The notes beneath the pieces were generated by a model that searched no databases, had not been told where the DNA came from, and saw only the letters and a program-made list of their open reading frames with translations. From contig JAEHOE010000082.1 in assembly GCA_016858145.1 (NCBI GenBank), positions 248,001-312,000 on the forward strand: 64,000 bases of DNA. The letters are read 5' to 3'. Each line of letters opens with the position of its first letter. Positions within the stretch are counted from its first letter, which is position 1. This document shows positions 12,376-25,012 of the stretch, in pieces. Both the position numbers and the translations under genes were made by a program. The stretch comes from Edaphochlamys debaryana. Taxonomy: Eukaryota > Chlorophyta > Chlorophyceae > Chlamydomonadales.

Positions 12376-14978
12376 TCAGGCGCTTCCCGTGCTGCACCCC
12401 GGGCCCGGGTCCGAGCGGGCCGCCTGCTCCGCTGCCGCCGGCCGCTGGCCTCCCAGGCCCGCCCACGTGACCCGCACCAGGTAGACCGTGTTCGCCGCCT
12501 CTCCTGCTCCCGCGCCCTCTTCCTTGCACTCCTCCACCGCCGGGCCGCCCAGATCGCAGGGAACGACGGACGCCTGGCTTGGGGCAAAGGGCGGGCAAGT
12601 CGGGACGAGGCTCACGCAGGTGGGCGAGGTGGGAACGGTGCCTTGCGGCCAGCCGTCCGCCCGCAGCCCTGCCCGAGGGTCCTGTCCTATCGCAGCCGGC
12701 ACTGCCACGCCTATGCCACCCAACTTGAGAGACTGCAGCCTCTCGACATCGCCCCAGCACCTCGACCGGCCGAAGGGCCAGCCTCCGGGCAGATGGCACC
12801 CAGATGAAGCCGCCTGACCCACACAACCTCGCAAGGCTCGCATTGGATACCACCACACGCACCTCCACACCGGCTGGCGCCAGCCTCGTGGCCACGTCAG
12901 CAACGGCCTGCAGCAGCCGGCCCGGCAGCGCCCCGCTGAGCAGGTTGGCGTGCAGGCGCCTGCCGCAGGGGTCCACCACCGTGATGTGCCGGAGGGAAAG
13001 GGGGGAAGGGCAGGGGTATCGCCAGGATCAGGGCTTCAGGAGCGGTGCTGGACACAGCGGCTTGTGTCGACTGCCCTGGCAGGACGGGAGGCAACGGGAG
13101 GACGAAGGTCCGGACGCCACCGGGGAGAGGGGTTGGGGAGGCGTCCCGGGGCCAACGGCTTTAGGCTCTGGGGCGAAAAGCTTTAGGTTTGACAAGGCCC
13201 GGACTGCCCAAGCGCTGGTACTGTCTTGGTCCCAACTCTTAAGTCATGCCCGACGCTCCAAGTCCACAGATACGCACCAGTAGATGCCCCGTGCCTTGTC
13301 GGAATCCTCCCTGACCACCTGCGCACACGAGTCACATGGGCATTGGGGACGTGGGACGTGGCAACAAGAACAGGCCGTCGAGGAGAGGAGAAGATCACGC
13401 CCAAAGATGCCTTGGGGACCTGCCGAGGCAACAAGAACAGGGCGTCGAGGAGAGGCGAAAGGCACGCCAAAGGAGGGGATTTGGTCGGCGAGCGAGAGGA
13501 GATGCTGCAAGCGGCGCACCTACACGGCTCGAGAGATGTGGCGCCCGTCCAAACACAACATGCTCCTCACACACTTGCACCCCACACATCCGACCACTCC
13601 GACTATAGGAGGCACGTGGCGAGACGGGGCAGGACTGCGCCCCGCTCAACCCGTGCCCTTATCCCTCCACGCTTCCAACGCTTCCCCGCGCTCCGGCGTT
13701 GCCTCCCCTCTCCTATCCTCTACTTCCCGTTCGTTCCGCACGCACCCTCGTTGGCTTGCCCGAGCCCAGGCACCGGGAGACGAACAGCTCCCGCGGCGCA
13801 CCGTCGTACGGCGGCGCCACATCGATTATGTACGGTCGTTCCTGCTCCTCGTAAAACGCCATCTCGTCGTCCCACCGGTCCGGTTCGGGCGACGGCGCTT
13901 CGTACACGTCGTCGAGGCCTCGGAAGCCCTCGCCAAAACCGTTGAACGGCCTCCCGCCGTACCGTTTGGGTTCGGTTGGCGGTTGGCTGCTGACCAGGAA
14001 CAGGGCGCTGTCCAACACTCCGACGACCTCGGGGGTGAGCATCGAGAGGATGGCCTGGGAAGGGTGGAGGAGGAAGGCCGGGAATAAGAAAGCGGGGTGG
14101 CCAGGGCGAACCTCGCTAGGTGACTCCTGTCCCCCCATGCTGCTGCCTCGGGGTCAGGGCGGCCTGTGCCCTCCTCGGCAGGAGCAGGCGAACCCTCGGG
14201 GCCTGAGGCGTATTCATCGGCCCATGGCCCCTCTAGGCCCTAGCCAGCTCTCAGGGGCCCGGATGCAAAGACAACCGCGGAAGCCCTTCCTAGTTTCGGC
14301 GTGGGCCCAGCGTAATCAACTAGCGTTTGGCCACAATCTCCGCCCTTTCCCTCGTCCCTCCTTGAGTTCCTCTCACCAACCTTGGCAGCGGGCTCCGCCT
14401 TTGCCTCCAGGTACAGCCGGAGAGTCCAGGGGTCCAATCCTGCGCCCAGGCCCTGGACCGGCGCGGGGACCCCCTGCGGACCAGCGCTGGGCCGCCGCTC
14501 CAGCAGCGCGGCCACGCCCAGCGGGATGCCGTACTTCTGGATGACCTCCGTCTGGATCCAGTCCAGGTCGGCAGATGCCGGCAGCTGCGCGCCCTGCAGG
14601 CTGCCGGTGGTGTAGGCGTGCAGGGCGGCCCGCAGGGCGTCGGGCTCAAAGGCCAGGTGCAGCTCCACCTCTCGAGTAACTGGGAGAGGGGCAACGGAGG
14701 GGGACCCAAGGCCAGTAAGGGGGGGTAAGGGAGTGGGCGGTACGTGGCATTCGCGGCAGGAGCGCGGGACACGGCACGAGCACGGGCACGAGGGCGACCT
14801 GAATGCACTTACCCCCTTGGCTTCCTGCTCGATTGACAGCCTCGCATGCCAGTTTAGCAAGCGGCGCGCCCTGAAAGTGCGCCGTGAGGGCCGACAGCTC
14901 GCAGCGGAAGGTCGATTCCTCGGCGTCGGAACCGCCTTGACGCGTCTGATGGAGCCTGAACACGATAGTGGTTGCCAT
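12376..14978 (-). CDS. Array gene E: tandem-family member with a shifted splice acceptor, about 369 aa
   Basis: Exons: 14813-14978, 14381-14679, 13746-14054, 13278-13318, 12863-12959 and 12376-12573 (stop TGA). The exon-2 core is as in C and D. Exon 3 is the longest of the array, with an extra acidic/Tyr segment. At the start of exon 5 the other CDE members have ...ACAG before GGTNGTNGAC; here it reads ATCACG, with no AG. The next AG, 18 bases inside the old exon, keeps the same phase, so the gene can still be read with six residues missing. Exon 6 is extended to 66 codons, with a Glu/Cys-rich insert before 'NTVYLVRVTW'. Probably functional, but RNA evidence is needed. Function unknown. Confidence 0.6.
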
Positions 14979-16070
14979 TCTGCAACCGCTATCGCAGCAC
15001 TACTGCGGCAGCTTCGAGTTGTCACAGCATGTCTGGCATCGTCGAGCGCGTGGCGAGGTTGGAGGCTTGCGAGGCAGAGCCGTCCATCTTCGAATGCTTC
15101 TTACGCGTATGGATGCGTTGCGGGTGGTAAGGGGCGGAATGAGCTTGCACTAACTGCAAACACAGCCGATGTGTTTCATCAGGTTCACATGCCACTCCCC
15201 CGGTCCCCCGCCACTCCACCGCTCCCCCGCCCCATCGCCATCTTTCACCCCGTCCGCCCCTGCTCCCCGCACGCACCGCACGCTCGCCCCCCTGCAGAAC
15301 CTCCGACCCGGCCTAAGGCCCCTCGGCATCTCACAGCCATCCCAGGCTGCATGCAGAGGGCCCATCTCGACGGTGTCCCCAAATGTTAAGGCAGACGCAG
15401 ACGCAGCCACACCCACTCCCTCCACAGACTTCGCATCACTCGTGACAGGAACCCCTTGTCCCCTTCTCACAACTTTCGATAACTGCTAAAACCTCAACTG
15501 GGCTACCATAGCCGCAAGCGCCCTGCTCCAGGGCATGGAGCAGCGTTCGGCTGACACACACAATCGGGAGGTAGGGTCCGTTTCCAACAACCAGTCAGCC
15601 ACCCCTCCGCACGACTCGTGCGGCACGAGTATCCTCGGGCGCTCCAAACAAACCAAGGCTCGACGTCACCCACACTCATCAAAGCACTGCACCCTGCCGA
15701 GCGTCCCAAGTGAGGCCTTCACACTTCGTGCGATTGCGTGTGTACGGTACATGCTTCAGCCCTCTTCAGCAATCACACCTGCAACCATTCTAATGCGTTG
15801 CCAACCCTCGGCAGGCCTGGTTAGCGTATGCTTTGATGCGGCAGCTGCCGGCTGTTCCCGGGGTTGAGCCCCCGCCCGGCGTTTATCACGTGTGCCCTGG
15901 GGCTGCCACCCTTCATGCTTAGCCCGGCGTCTCGTGATGCATAAGTCTCACGCCCGCGGCACGACCCCACCCGTAAGTTCCGGCCCCTCACTCCTCGGTC
16001 ACATCTGCTCCCCGACGTGCTCCCGCCTTCAACGGTCACCGCCCAAAAGACGATCCGGCTGACCGCCCTC
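14979..16070. other. Intergenic region between the array and the cyclase-like gene
   Basis: About 1.1 kb of C-rich sequence holding the promoter of gene E (left) and the 3' untranslated region of the cyclase-like gene (right). No gene seen. Confidence 0.5.
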
Positions 16071-19000
16071 CTAGCAGCTCCGCCGGCCAGTGACAAGTGG
16101 GCCGTTACCGGACGCCGTCGCGCCGCCGTTCGCCGTCAGCCCGTCCGCCCCCACCGATGACTCAGGCGCCAGGCTGCTGCCGTACCAACTGCTGTTAGTC
16201 AGACCCGTGTGCGCCGCCGCCACAGGCGCCGCCGGCCCCGCCGCGCCGCCGTTCGCCACGCCCGAACCGCCGCCGCTCCCCGCCGTCGCCGCCTTGGCAC
16301 CCGCGCCCGCACCCCCGCCCGCACCGGCGCCCGCGGCTGCGTCCGTGCTTCGATCCGCAGCGCCCGGGGGCACTCCCGCCAGATGGATCGTATCATCATC
16401 ATCTGAGTCAACCCCTTCCTCGAGGAGCGGCGGCGCGGGCGGCCGCGAGGGCACGCCGAACAGGCCCTTGCGGCTGCGGCTGCTGCGGCCGGGGAAGTCC
16501 GGGGCGGGGGCGGAGGAGGGGGAGAGCCTGCGCCCTCTGGGCACCATGCCGTGTGGCTCGGCTTGGCTCGAGACCGCAAGCGGGGCCGGCGGCGGCGCGG
16601 GCAGCGGCGGCGCGGGGCGGGCGTCCGGGGGAGGCACGTACTCCAACGGCTCCGGCAGGGCCTGAGAGAAACGTGTGTGTGGGGGGGGGTGCAGGAGGTC
16701 GGCTGTTAGTTATGTCCGGAGTCTGGTCTGGTTGCCGGATTGGGATGGTGGGAGGGTTGAGGGTCGAAGCGAGGGCGCAGCGGGGATGGGCGGTACGACA
16801 GGTGGGGCGCCGACCGGATCCCACCTGGAGTCGGATCCAGGCCGTCTGCATGGTGCCCTGCCCGTGCAGCTGGATCGGCCGCCGGTACTGCAGCTGCAGC
16901 ATGGAGTCATCTGCGACGGCACGGGGCGTACGGCAGCTGTTAGTCATGCACTCCGCGAGCATCCTTCGGGTGCCTGCCTTTCCCCCCCAAGCGCCACTCC
17001 GGACCCCACCTCCTTACCCGACTACACGCCCGCCCCACCTCCCTCCCCTGCCTTCCCCGGCTGCCCCCACCCTCCACCCTCCACCCTGCGCACCCATCCG
17101 CTACCCCTCCCACTCCAGGCCGCCCTTCCGCCCCACCCCTCCCCTCCACCCCCGGACCTCCCTAGGGCGCCACCCGCCATTGCCGCCCTTCCGCCCCGCC
17201 TCCCCCTTCACCCTCCACTTCCCCCCCCAGGGTCCCACCCGCCACTGCCGCCCTTCCGCCCCATCCACCCCCCCCAAAGGGCCCCACCCGCCATGGCCAG
17301 CAGCTGCGCCGCCCGCTCCGACACGTGGATGGCCATGGGCTGGGAGGTGGCCTCCATGAGGTACGCCACGTCAACCACATCGCCTGGGGTGGGGGGTAGC
17401 ATGATCCTTAGCAATCGATCGTTCGGTGCAGATAGTGCAGGGGCTGTTGCAAGGATAGATACAGAGGTGGCGGCAACATCCACCGTTTCGTCTCGGATGG
17501 GTGGCGGGCTGGGCAGTGTTGGTGTGCGCAGGCGCTGGGGCGGCAGGGCGGGCAACCATGCCGGCAGGCTGCACGCGCGGACACGCTCCCCGGTTCCAAG
17601 GACGAGCCACGCCCCCGGCATGCTCCCTGATAAGTCAAGGCCAGCCTTGTGCGTCCGCACGCGAGGGCACGCCCCTAACACAGAGCTCCCCCCCCCCTCA
17701 CCGAAGAGCGAGAAGCGGGGCATCTTGGTGCCCACCACCGCAGCCACGGCGGGGCCTGGGGGGGAGGGAAGAGCAGGGTGGTGGTTGCTGAAGAGTAGCG
17801 CGTACAGGCGGTGTCGGCACGGGCGCGCGCACATTGTCTCGCCTTCCCTCTCCCAGCAGCCCCAACGCGCCCCTTGTCCCCCACCCCCAACCTCCAGTCC
17901 CTCAAGCCATGCCCTCAATCCCCGCACCTCCCGCCCTCCCTCCTTCCACCCTCCCACCTCCCCACCCTCCCACCCCCTACCTCCCACCTCCCCACCCTTC
18001 CACCCCCCCACCCCCCCGCTCACCAGAGTGCACCCCCACGCGCAGCTGCACTCGGAAGCCCCCCTCGCCCCGGTACCGGGAGGTGGCCAGAACCATGTCG
18101 CGCGCGCAGCGGCCCACGCGGGCGGCCGCCGCCACCGGCTCCTCGGGCACCGGGCAGCCCGCCACCGCCAGGAAGGCCTCGCCTGGGGGATAGCGCGGTA
18201 AGGGGCGAGGGTGGAGGTGAGAGTGGGCGGGGGTGCAGGGGGGTGCAAGGGGCCCAAGGGGCAGCCGGCCACGGCCAGGAAGGCCTCGCCTGGGCGGGGA
18301 GAGGGAGGGGGGCAAAGGGCCGAGGGGTGGGGGTGGGGTGAGATGGTAGAGTGCATGGAGTGATGAACTGATGATGGTGGGGTGGGTGGTGGGCGTGAGG
18401 TACGGCAGTATGCGCGACTGCAAGAGGGGTACGGCACGGAAAGCGGGGGAAATCTTGCAGGGTCTGCAACCCACCGCTGCGGCGGATCTTGACAAGGCCG
18501 TACTTCTTCATGATGCTGTCGTACATGGAGTGCACGTCGTTCAACATCTTGACCACCTGCGGTCGGCACGACGGTCGGGGTAGTGAGCGGTAACCCGTGA
18601 GGGCCGAACGGGTCCAACTACCACGTCTGGTGAGCCGACACGTCCGCCTGCCTCCGGGCTCCCCATGTGCCTGTCCTCAGCCGGGAAGCCCGCGTCGGCC
18701 CGCTCCGCCCCGGTAGGGTCATCGCGCACGCCCCTTCGCACCCCATGTCTAGCTTAGCCTGGGAGCCCCGACTTGATACGGCCCTCACGGGGTCAGGTCG
18801 ACAGAGCTGGCCGAGCACCCACCTCCAGGGACGGCAGGCCGCCGCCGCCGCCCGCGCCCGGTCCGCTGTTACCCATGGTGTACCGCACCACGTCAGCATA
18901 CAGTACGGCAACGCAGTCGAGGTCAGCATAGTAGTGCGACCCGGTGCTGAGCACTTGGATAACCTGTCCATATGCAAAAAAAGGCGGAACAGGGATGAAG

Positions 19001-22000
19001 GGTTACGAAGCGTCAAAGGGGTGTCCCATGGAGCACATGTCGCGTGCTCAAGGAACAGGTTGCGCATCTGCATCTGCGCTGGCTGCAATAAGCCTCCAGT
19101 CACGAATCTCTCCAGGGGCTGTACACCGTACACCGTGCCCAGGCTGTGTCGTACATCCTAAACCCTAACCCAACATTCATAACTGTTGCAGAACCCGCAT
19201 CCTAGAGTTTCGCGGACCTTCTCAGGCAGCATGGCCCGCATGACGTCCACGTGGCGGTACGACGCGAGCAGTACGGCAAACAGCAGGGCCCCAAGTGCCG
19301 TGGACACGCACACCACCGTCACTATCAGGGGCCGCTCCCAGGAGGGACGGAAGGAGCCTGTGGAGAGAGAGCGAGAGACGCATGGAACGATCGAACGACA
19401 AGTCAGCTTTGGCGTAGATAGCGAGGGCGTATGGACACACAGCCGTGGTGTGGCGGCATGCCTTTCACTATCCAGCAACGCCCTACCAAGCTCCTGACCG
19501 GCGACCATCCCTTTTGCACCCTCTTCACCGTACTTCCAGGCTCCTGCCCGGCGACCTGCACCCGCCTCCACACCCGCTCCCAAGCGACCGCGAACCCCAA
19601 CCCTTTTGCACCCCCTACCCAGACCCTACCGCTCTCCGGCGCCAGCTCCAGCCGCGCCACGTGCTCTCCGTTGGCAACCTTCCGGTTACCGCCGTCCGGG
19701 TCAGACGCGGCGCCTCCGGCTGCCGCGCTGCCGTCCGCCCGACCGTCAGTTGCCGCCAGGTTCACGAGCGCAGTCACGTGGTTGTGCCAGTGGCCGGTGC
19801 CGGTGGAGGCGAGGAGCAGCTCATCGCTAGAGCCCACGGGCCGAGCGTAGAGCCTGGGGTAAGGGCCCCGCCGGGGGTGATGAGGGTGAGGGAGGATGGG
19901 GTCAGGGCCAGAGCCGAGGTGGGGTCAAAGGTCAGAGCCGAGGTGGGACGAGGGAGCGGGTTGCTGAGGGTCACGGACTGTGTTCGCGTATTTTAAATAA
20001 AGCCGCACAGCCAAGCGCAGGCTTCAAGGCGCCAGGCGCTACATAATCAGGAATAGGCTGAATCCGTGGGTTATGACAGCCCTTGCGCGGCCTTCGGACA
20101 CCGCAGCCGAACGAGCCACGGCCTGCCCCGATGCCCGCACTACCTGCCCCGGTGGACCGCGTTACGCACCTGTACTCGTAGCGCATGCGGGCCAGGGACT
20201 TGAGGCACGTCGCGCCGCTGCCCGCCAGCGAGCGCATGGACAGCACCGCTGAGGCAATGCCCCACAGCCGCAGTCCGGAGCTGTGGGCACGTGCAATACG
20301 GTACAGGCGGAAAGAGAATGCGAGTGAGAGATGAGCAGCGGAGGTGGCGCAGCCGTGGACGCAGAAGTTGCGGGAGCATGGGGTACAGAGATGTGAGGGG
20401 TTGAGAGCGGGAGAAGGCAAGGGTGAGAAGAGGGGGGTGGGGAGCCACAGGGCGCGCTGCACACCTGGGGTCGTAGCACGCCGCTGCCAAGACCGCGGAG
20501 CAGTTGAGCCCGCCGGGCGGCGCGTCGGCTGCCGTACCGTCGGTGCTGTTGTACGGCACGTACACGGGGTGGTGTGCGACCAGCAGCAGGTCCTGGTCGG
20601 CGCCGGATAGCGATGGGCCCACGAGGATGGGTGCCTGCGGGGTGGGGGCCACGGGTGGAAGAGGGCGGGCAGTCAAGTGCCTGCTGGTGAGGCGTGAGAG
20701 CCTCCCCTGGCGGGAAAATCCCGCTACCGCCGTTACCGACCAGTGCCCACGACGGTTGCCTTTCATGGGCCGCGCCAGGACGGTGGAGGGCATCGGCCTG
20801 AGCCTACGCCAGCTACCCGAGCTCAAGGGTCCCAGATGCACGGCCGACTGGATCCCTTTGGCCCGCCTTCAACTCGTTGAATCACCAAGCATGAAAGCAC
20901 CTGAGCTCTCGTGTCCCCCCGGTCCACACACACTAAGCACCGGGGTCTCGCTGGGCTTTCTGCTTGCTTACGGTTTCCGCGTGCCAAACGCACTAAGCAC
21001 CGGCCCGCCACCCACCCGCGCCTCCACCGCACTCAGCACATCCGCCCGGCTGGCAGCTCCCGCCGCCACCAGGCTGGATCCGACGCCGTACAGCCGCCCG
21101 CCACTGGCCGATGACGGCTTCAACGGCGGCGGCAGGTAGTCTGCTGCCACCACAGCCGAGGGAGCCAGCACGAGCTGTCTCAGTGACCCGACAGGCACCT
21201 GACGAGACGGTGGGCATGGGCATGGGCATGGGCGTAAGCAGTCAATGCGCAGGACACCACGCATCTCGTGCGTCCCCGGTGCGGGTAGCAGCTGTAAGGA
21301 CCGCAGTGGGGTTGCTAGGAGGAGAGGTTTTCAGAGCGCAGGACGGAGGGGGAAGCGACCATTTCGGGCCCCACCTCTCTGAGCAGTCCGTCGGCTGCCG
21401 TGGGCAGCAGCGCAGCTGCTTCCGCTAAAGAGGGCGACGCGCCCGCTAGAATGGCCAAGCCCGCCGCGGCCTGCAGCGGCGTGGATGCGGCCAGGGCCAG
21501 CGCCGCGGCGGTCTGCGAGGCGGCGGCGGCCGCATCATTCTATGGGGCCATGGAGGTGGGTGGAGGAGTGGTGGAGTCAGATATTGCACACAAGGTAATG
21601 TTGCCAAAAGCTGGATGTGGGTGGCGGAGTGCAGACAACGCAGTGGAACAGGTTGCGTGGAGTTGCGACTGGCGAGGGCGAGCCACGAGCAAGCCCCGTC
21701 CGTGCCTCTCAGACCGACCGCGCAGAGCCCCACGACCCCAGGCCCCCCTAGGTGACCATGCACGCACCCGGGCACTTTGCTCTGCACGGTTGGCCGCCAC
21801 CTCAACACCGGCCAGGCCGGCAGCTAGGCACGCAGCGGTCAGCAGCAGCGGGGCGAGCAGCAGCCCCGGATGGCGCCTGCCCAAGCGGACTGTGGTCTGC
21901 GGGTATCGCGGGGCAACAAGCGAGAAATCATGATAGCGTACAGATCCACAGTACAAGAACAGGTTGTTGATCGGCGGTGGCAGATTGAGGCTTTGTGTGG

Positions 22001-22528
22001 AGGTTGCAAGGGCGCGGTGATGGAGCAGGGACAAGAGCGAGTGAGGGCTGGGGCCGTCGATATGCCTGGACCTGCCTTGACGCCGCCTTACCTTGCACCA
22101 ATACACGACCGCCAGCCGGGCATTGGTGGCGCCCATACGAGCAGAAACCCGCTGCAAGGGCAGCGGAGAGGAAGGAACAGGTCAAGGACCTCCTGGAGCA
22201 AGTCGGGGCAAGTCGGGGTATGTGCCGCGCCGTGCCATCCTTGCAGGCATCCGCCCTTCCCTCGACATCCACGCACCGCCGTGCGTGACAACGGGGCATC
22301 GAGGTCTCCCCAGAAGGCTCTCCGGCTCTGCCAGCGAGCGAAGCCGCTTGTAGCGAACTTAACCAAGCCGCTATCCGCTCGAGCGGAATCCGCCCGCACG
22401 CTATCCGCCCGCCCGCTGTCTTGCCGCGGGCCGAGGCTGTCTGTTGCAAGCTCCCTGCCACTCGGAGAAGACCTTGCGACGACATGCGGGCCCGCGTCGC
22501 CCTCCGCGTTGACAGTTGAAGTATCCAT
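16071..22528 (-). CDS. CHASE-type membrane class III nucleotide-cyclase-like protein, about 896 aa
   Basis: Sixteen exons with uninterrupted phase: 22277-22528, 22092-22151, 21768-21896, 21375-21539, 21016-21198, 20465-20634, 20170-20280, 19630-19853, 19170-19357, 18823-18963, 18475-18556, 18024-18182, 17702-17755, 17288-17383, 16825-16910 and 16071-16661. Order: a disordered N-terminus; a first hydrophobic helix ('LLLAPLLLTAACLAAGLAG'); a CHASE-like sensor region ('ILVGPSLSG', 'LLLVAHHPVYVPYN', 'LRLWGIASAVL'); a second helix ('VTVVCVSTALGALLFAVLL'); the linker 'MRAMLPEKVRETLG'; the cyclase domain ('VAVLYADVVRYT', 'LNDVHSMYDSIMKKYGLVKI', 'LRVGVHSG', 'FSLFG', 'YLMEATSQP'); and a Pro/Gly-rich tail. 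Green algae have many such cyclases. Several catalytic positions are substituted (see findings), so activity is uncertain. Likely a plasma- or ciliary-membrane sensor (inference). Confidence 0.85.
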
Positions 22529-25012
22529 CCTCCAACAACTTTGTCGCAGCTAATGCCTGTTCATCATCATAGCATACGCTGAGGAAGCCCTAGGTAGAGC
22601 AGCCAGGTGGACTAGTATTGGAGGGTGCGTGGGAGGGTCGCAGAATTGCACGGCCCAGCAAGGGCGTGAAGCGTCGTGTGCGCAGCGCTCCTACGTATCT
22701 ACTTGAACAAGCTTCTGTGTGTGCGCGGCGGTAGAGGCGTCGCATATAGTTCTGCGTGCAGGCGTGCGTGCCATACCCGATCTTACCCGCGCCCGCCCGC
22801 GCTTTGCCCCCCCCCTTATGAGCTGCTCTGAGCCTTCTCCCACAGTCAGCAATAACATGCCGAGCATAGGCGTGCTCAGCAGCATCCCTATTCCGAGTCC
22901 GCGCGGTGCTTGTGCACTACATGGAGGCTACCGGTATGCCCTGCGAGCGCCTACCTCACGAGCTTCACACACTTGGCCCGGTCAGGGGGCCGCAGCTGCT
23001 GCTCCCGTGTCGCAGCTGCTCCGAGCCTTGCCTGGACCCGAGCTGATGGGCCATCAGGGCCCTGGGCCGCCGCACAATTCGACCTGGACGTGGACCGTGT
23101 GCTGTTCTGCTGTATCCCCTCTCTCCCCTTGTCGCTCGTGTCTCCTTTCCCCCTTGTCGCTGCGTCTGGTTGACGTCTGGTTGAGCCCGTACCGCGCGGC
23201 TGCTCCATTCCCCCTACGGGGCACTTCGCTGCATGGCCCCCGCGAGGACATTCACCCATAGGCGACTTTACACAGCTTACACTAGTTACACAGACTGCAG
23301 CCATCATCCCAGGAAGGGGCTCCGACCGCAGGCCGTCACGTCGAGACCCGCGGCGCCACTACGGCAGCCCTCAGCTCCAGCCGCCGCAGCCGAAGTCCAA
23401 AGCACAAGAGGCTATGAGCCCTGGTGGGCCTCAGGCCAATGCATGCGGCCTCAAGCGGCGCCTTCACGCGCCCAGGACAGCCGACCGACCCCCTGCCATT
23501 GGCCGGTATGGCACGAAGGCTCCATCGTGCCGCCTTGATTGATGCTCAACGTCAGCCCGTCCCCCAATGCATGCCACGCACAGGCAAGAGCCAGGTCGAC
23601 AGGCCACACGTACTTGGCATCCCACACACCGCAGCGCTTGATTGATTGTCCCGGTATCTTGACCCGGACACATAGGCACAAGTTCCCACCAAGCAAAGGG
23701 AAGCTTGCCACACATCGCTTCACATCGCTGCACAGTGCTCACTGGACTTCGTCTCTCAACACACCAAGTTATGTACACGCGTTCATTGGCAAACACGGCA
23801 CCGCCACTCGCACCACCAACCCCAGCCAGCACACCACCCTAGCCAAGCCGCGGCCGCGTGTGACCGCACCAAAGTCCAGGCCCAGGCCCTCAAGAGCTGC
23901 CATCACTGGTCAACGCTATGTGACCTACTCGCACGCATTCTGGTGCCGCTCCTCAGCCTAAGCCACAGTATCCCGCAATGTCGTTACCAGCCCGCAGTGT
24001 TCCCAGCCCCGGGATTCTCTCGGTCGGCTTGGCGGGAAACGTCTTCGGAGGTTTGGGGCCCACGCAATCAGATCCCCAGCCCCCGACTGAGAGTTGAAAG
24101 AAGACAAGAAGACCCAGAAACGCTGCCCACTAGGCAACACACCTTGCGCTCACTCTCTCGGTTGTCTGTCACTGTCAACTCGGCGCCTGTAGGCGTTCCA
24201 AAAACATGCTGCCCCTTGCGGCCACGAACGTTTATGAGCGGAGCCCCAAAGCCGGGAGCCCCAGAAGAAGCCCAACCCTCTGGAAAGCGCGCCCAGTAGG
24301 CAACCACTGCACCGCCTTTGGGCGGGGGCAAACGGGGGAAATTACCCCTCAAAACCGACTGTCTAGGCAACGACTGAAGCCTTGCCGAAGGGGCACTACG
24401 GGGAGCGCAAGGGGCTGGCGCAATGGCAGCAGTCGCCCGGGAAACCCTGGCATCACTACGCTATGTCCAAAACATGGTCTAGACGCAAAGCACGGGGTAG
24501 GGTAGGGCCAGAAGCCCTCCAGCGCATTAAGACTTGGCATCCCTGGAGTCCTGTCTTGAAGTTGGCTGGACCCGTAGCGGGTCGCAAGTTAAGCGGACCG
24601 TTAAGTCACCGGGTTCTTCTTTCCCCAAAGGAAGGTATACATGTCCCCACGCACTTGAACAGTGGATCCCAGACTGCCCGAAGGCGTTGAACCTGCCAAA
24701 GAGGCACACCCCTGGGGTGCCAACGACGCCCCTCCGACGCCTTGCACCAAAACCACCTGTGCTAGACGCTACAGCGCTTCCTGCAGCTGCACCTAGGAAG
24801 AGACGTGCCGACGAAAGCAGCTCCAAACGCCAATTCCTGGCCACGATAATCGCGCAGGATTCATCTCAGGGTCTGGGTCGTGCCTTGGCTTTGGTCAGAG
24901 CCCGACCCGGCCCTGGGTAGCGACCCTGGCCCGCATGAGCTCAGTCTGTGCTAAGGGCATCCTGGGTGGCTGACATCACCCCTCAGGCATGGCTGCAGGT
25001 TGCGTTGACCCC
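22529..25012. other. 2.5-kb region without a recognisable gene
   Basis: It holds the promoter of the cyclase-like gene (right of 22,528) and the 3' flank of the Ala-rich gene (left of 25,013). From about 23.2 to 24.95 kb the sequence is less GC-rich than its surroundings and no reading frame shows splice-consistent coding. It may be an old transposon insertion, but no terminal repeats were found by eye. Confidence 0.45.

Noticed and set aside
16090..16665. Plus-strand 191-codon open frame opposite the cyclase C-terminal exon
   Set aside because: Antisense shadow of a Pro/Gly/Ala-rich GC-rich exon; the minus strand continues the spliced cyclase frame exactly.
22088..22528. Unspliced 146-codon frame as a separate gene
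   Set aside because: Its first 84 codons form exon 1 of the cyclase-like gene with a phase-0 GTGCGT donor; the rest is intron and exon 2 in the wrong frame.
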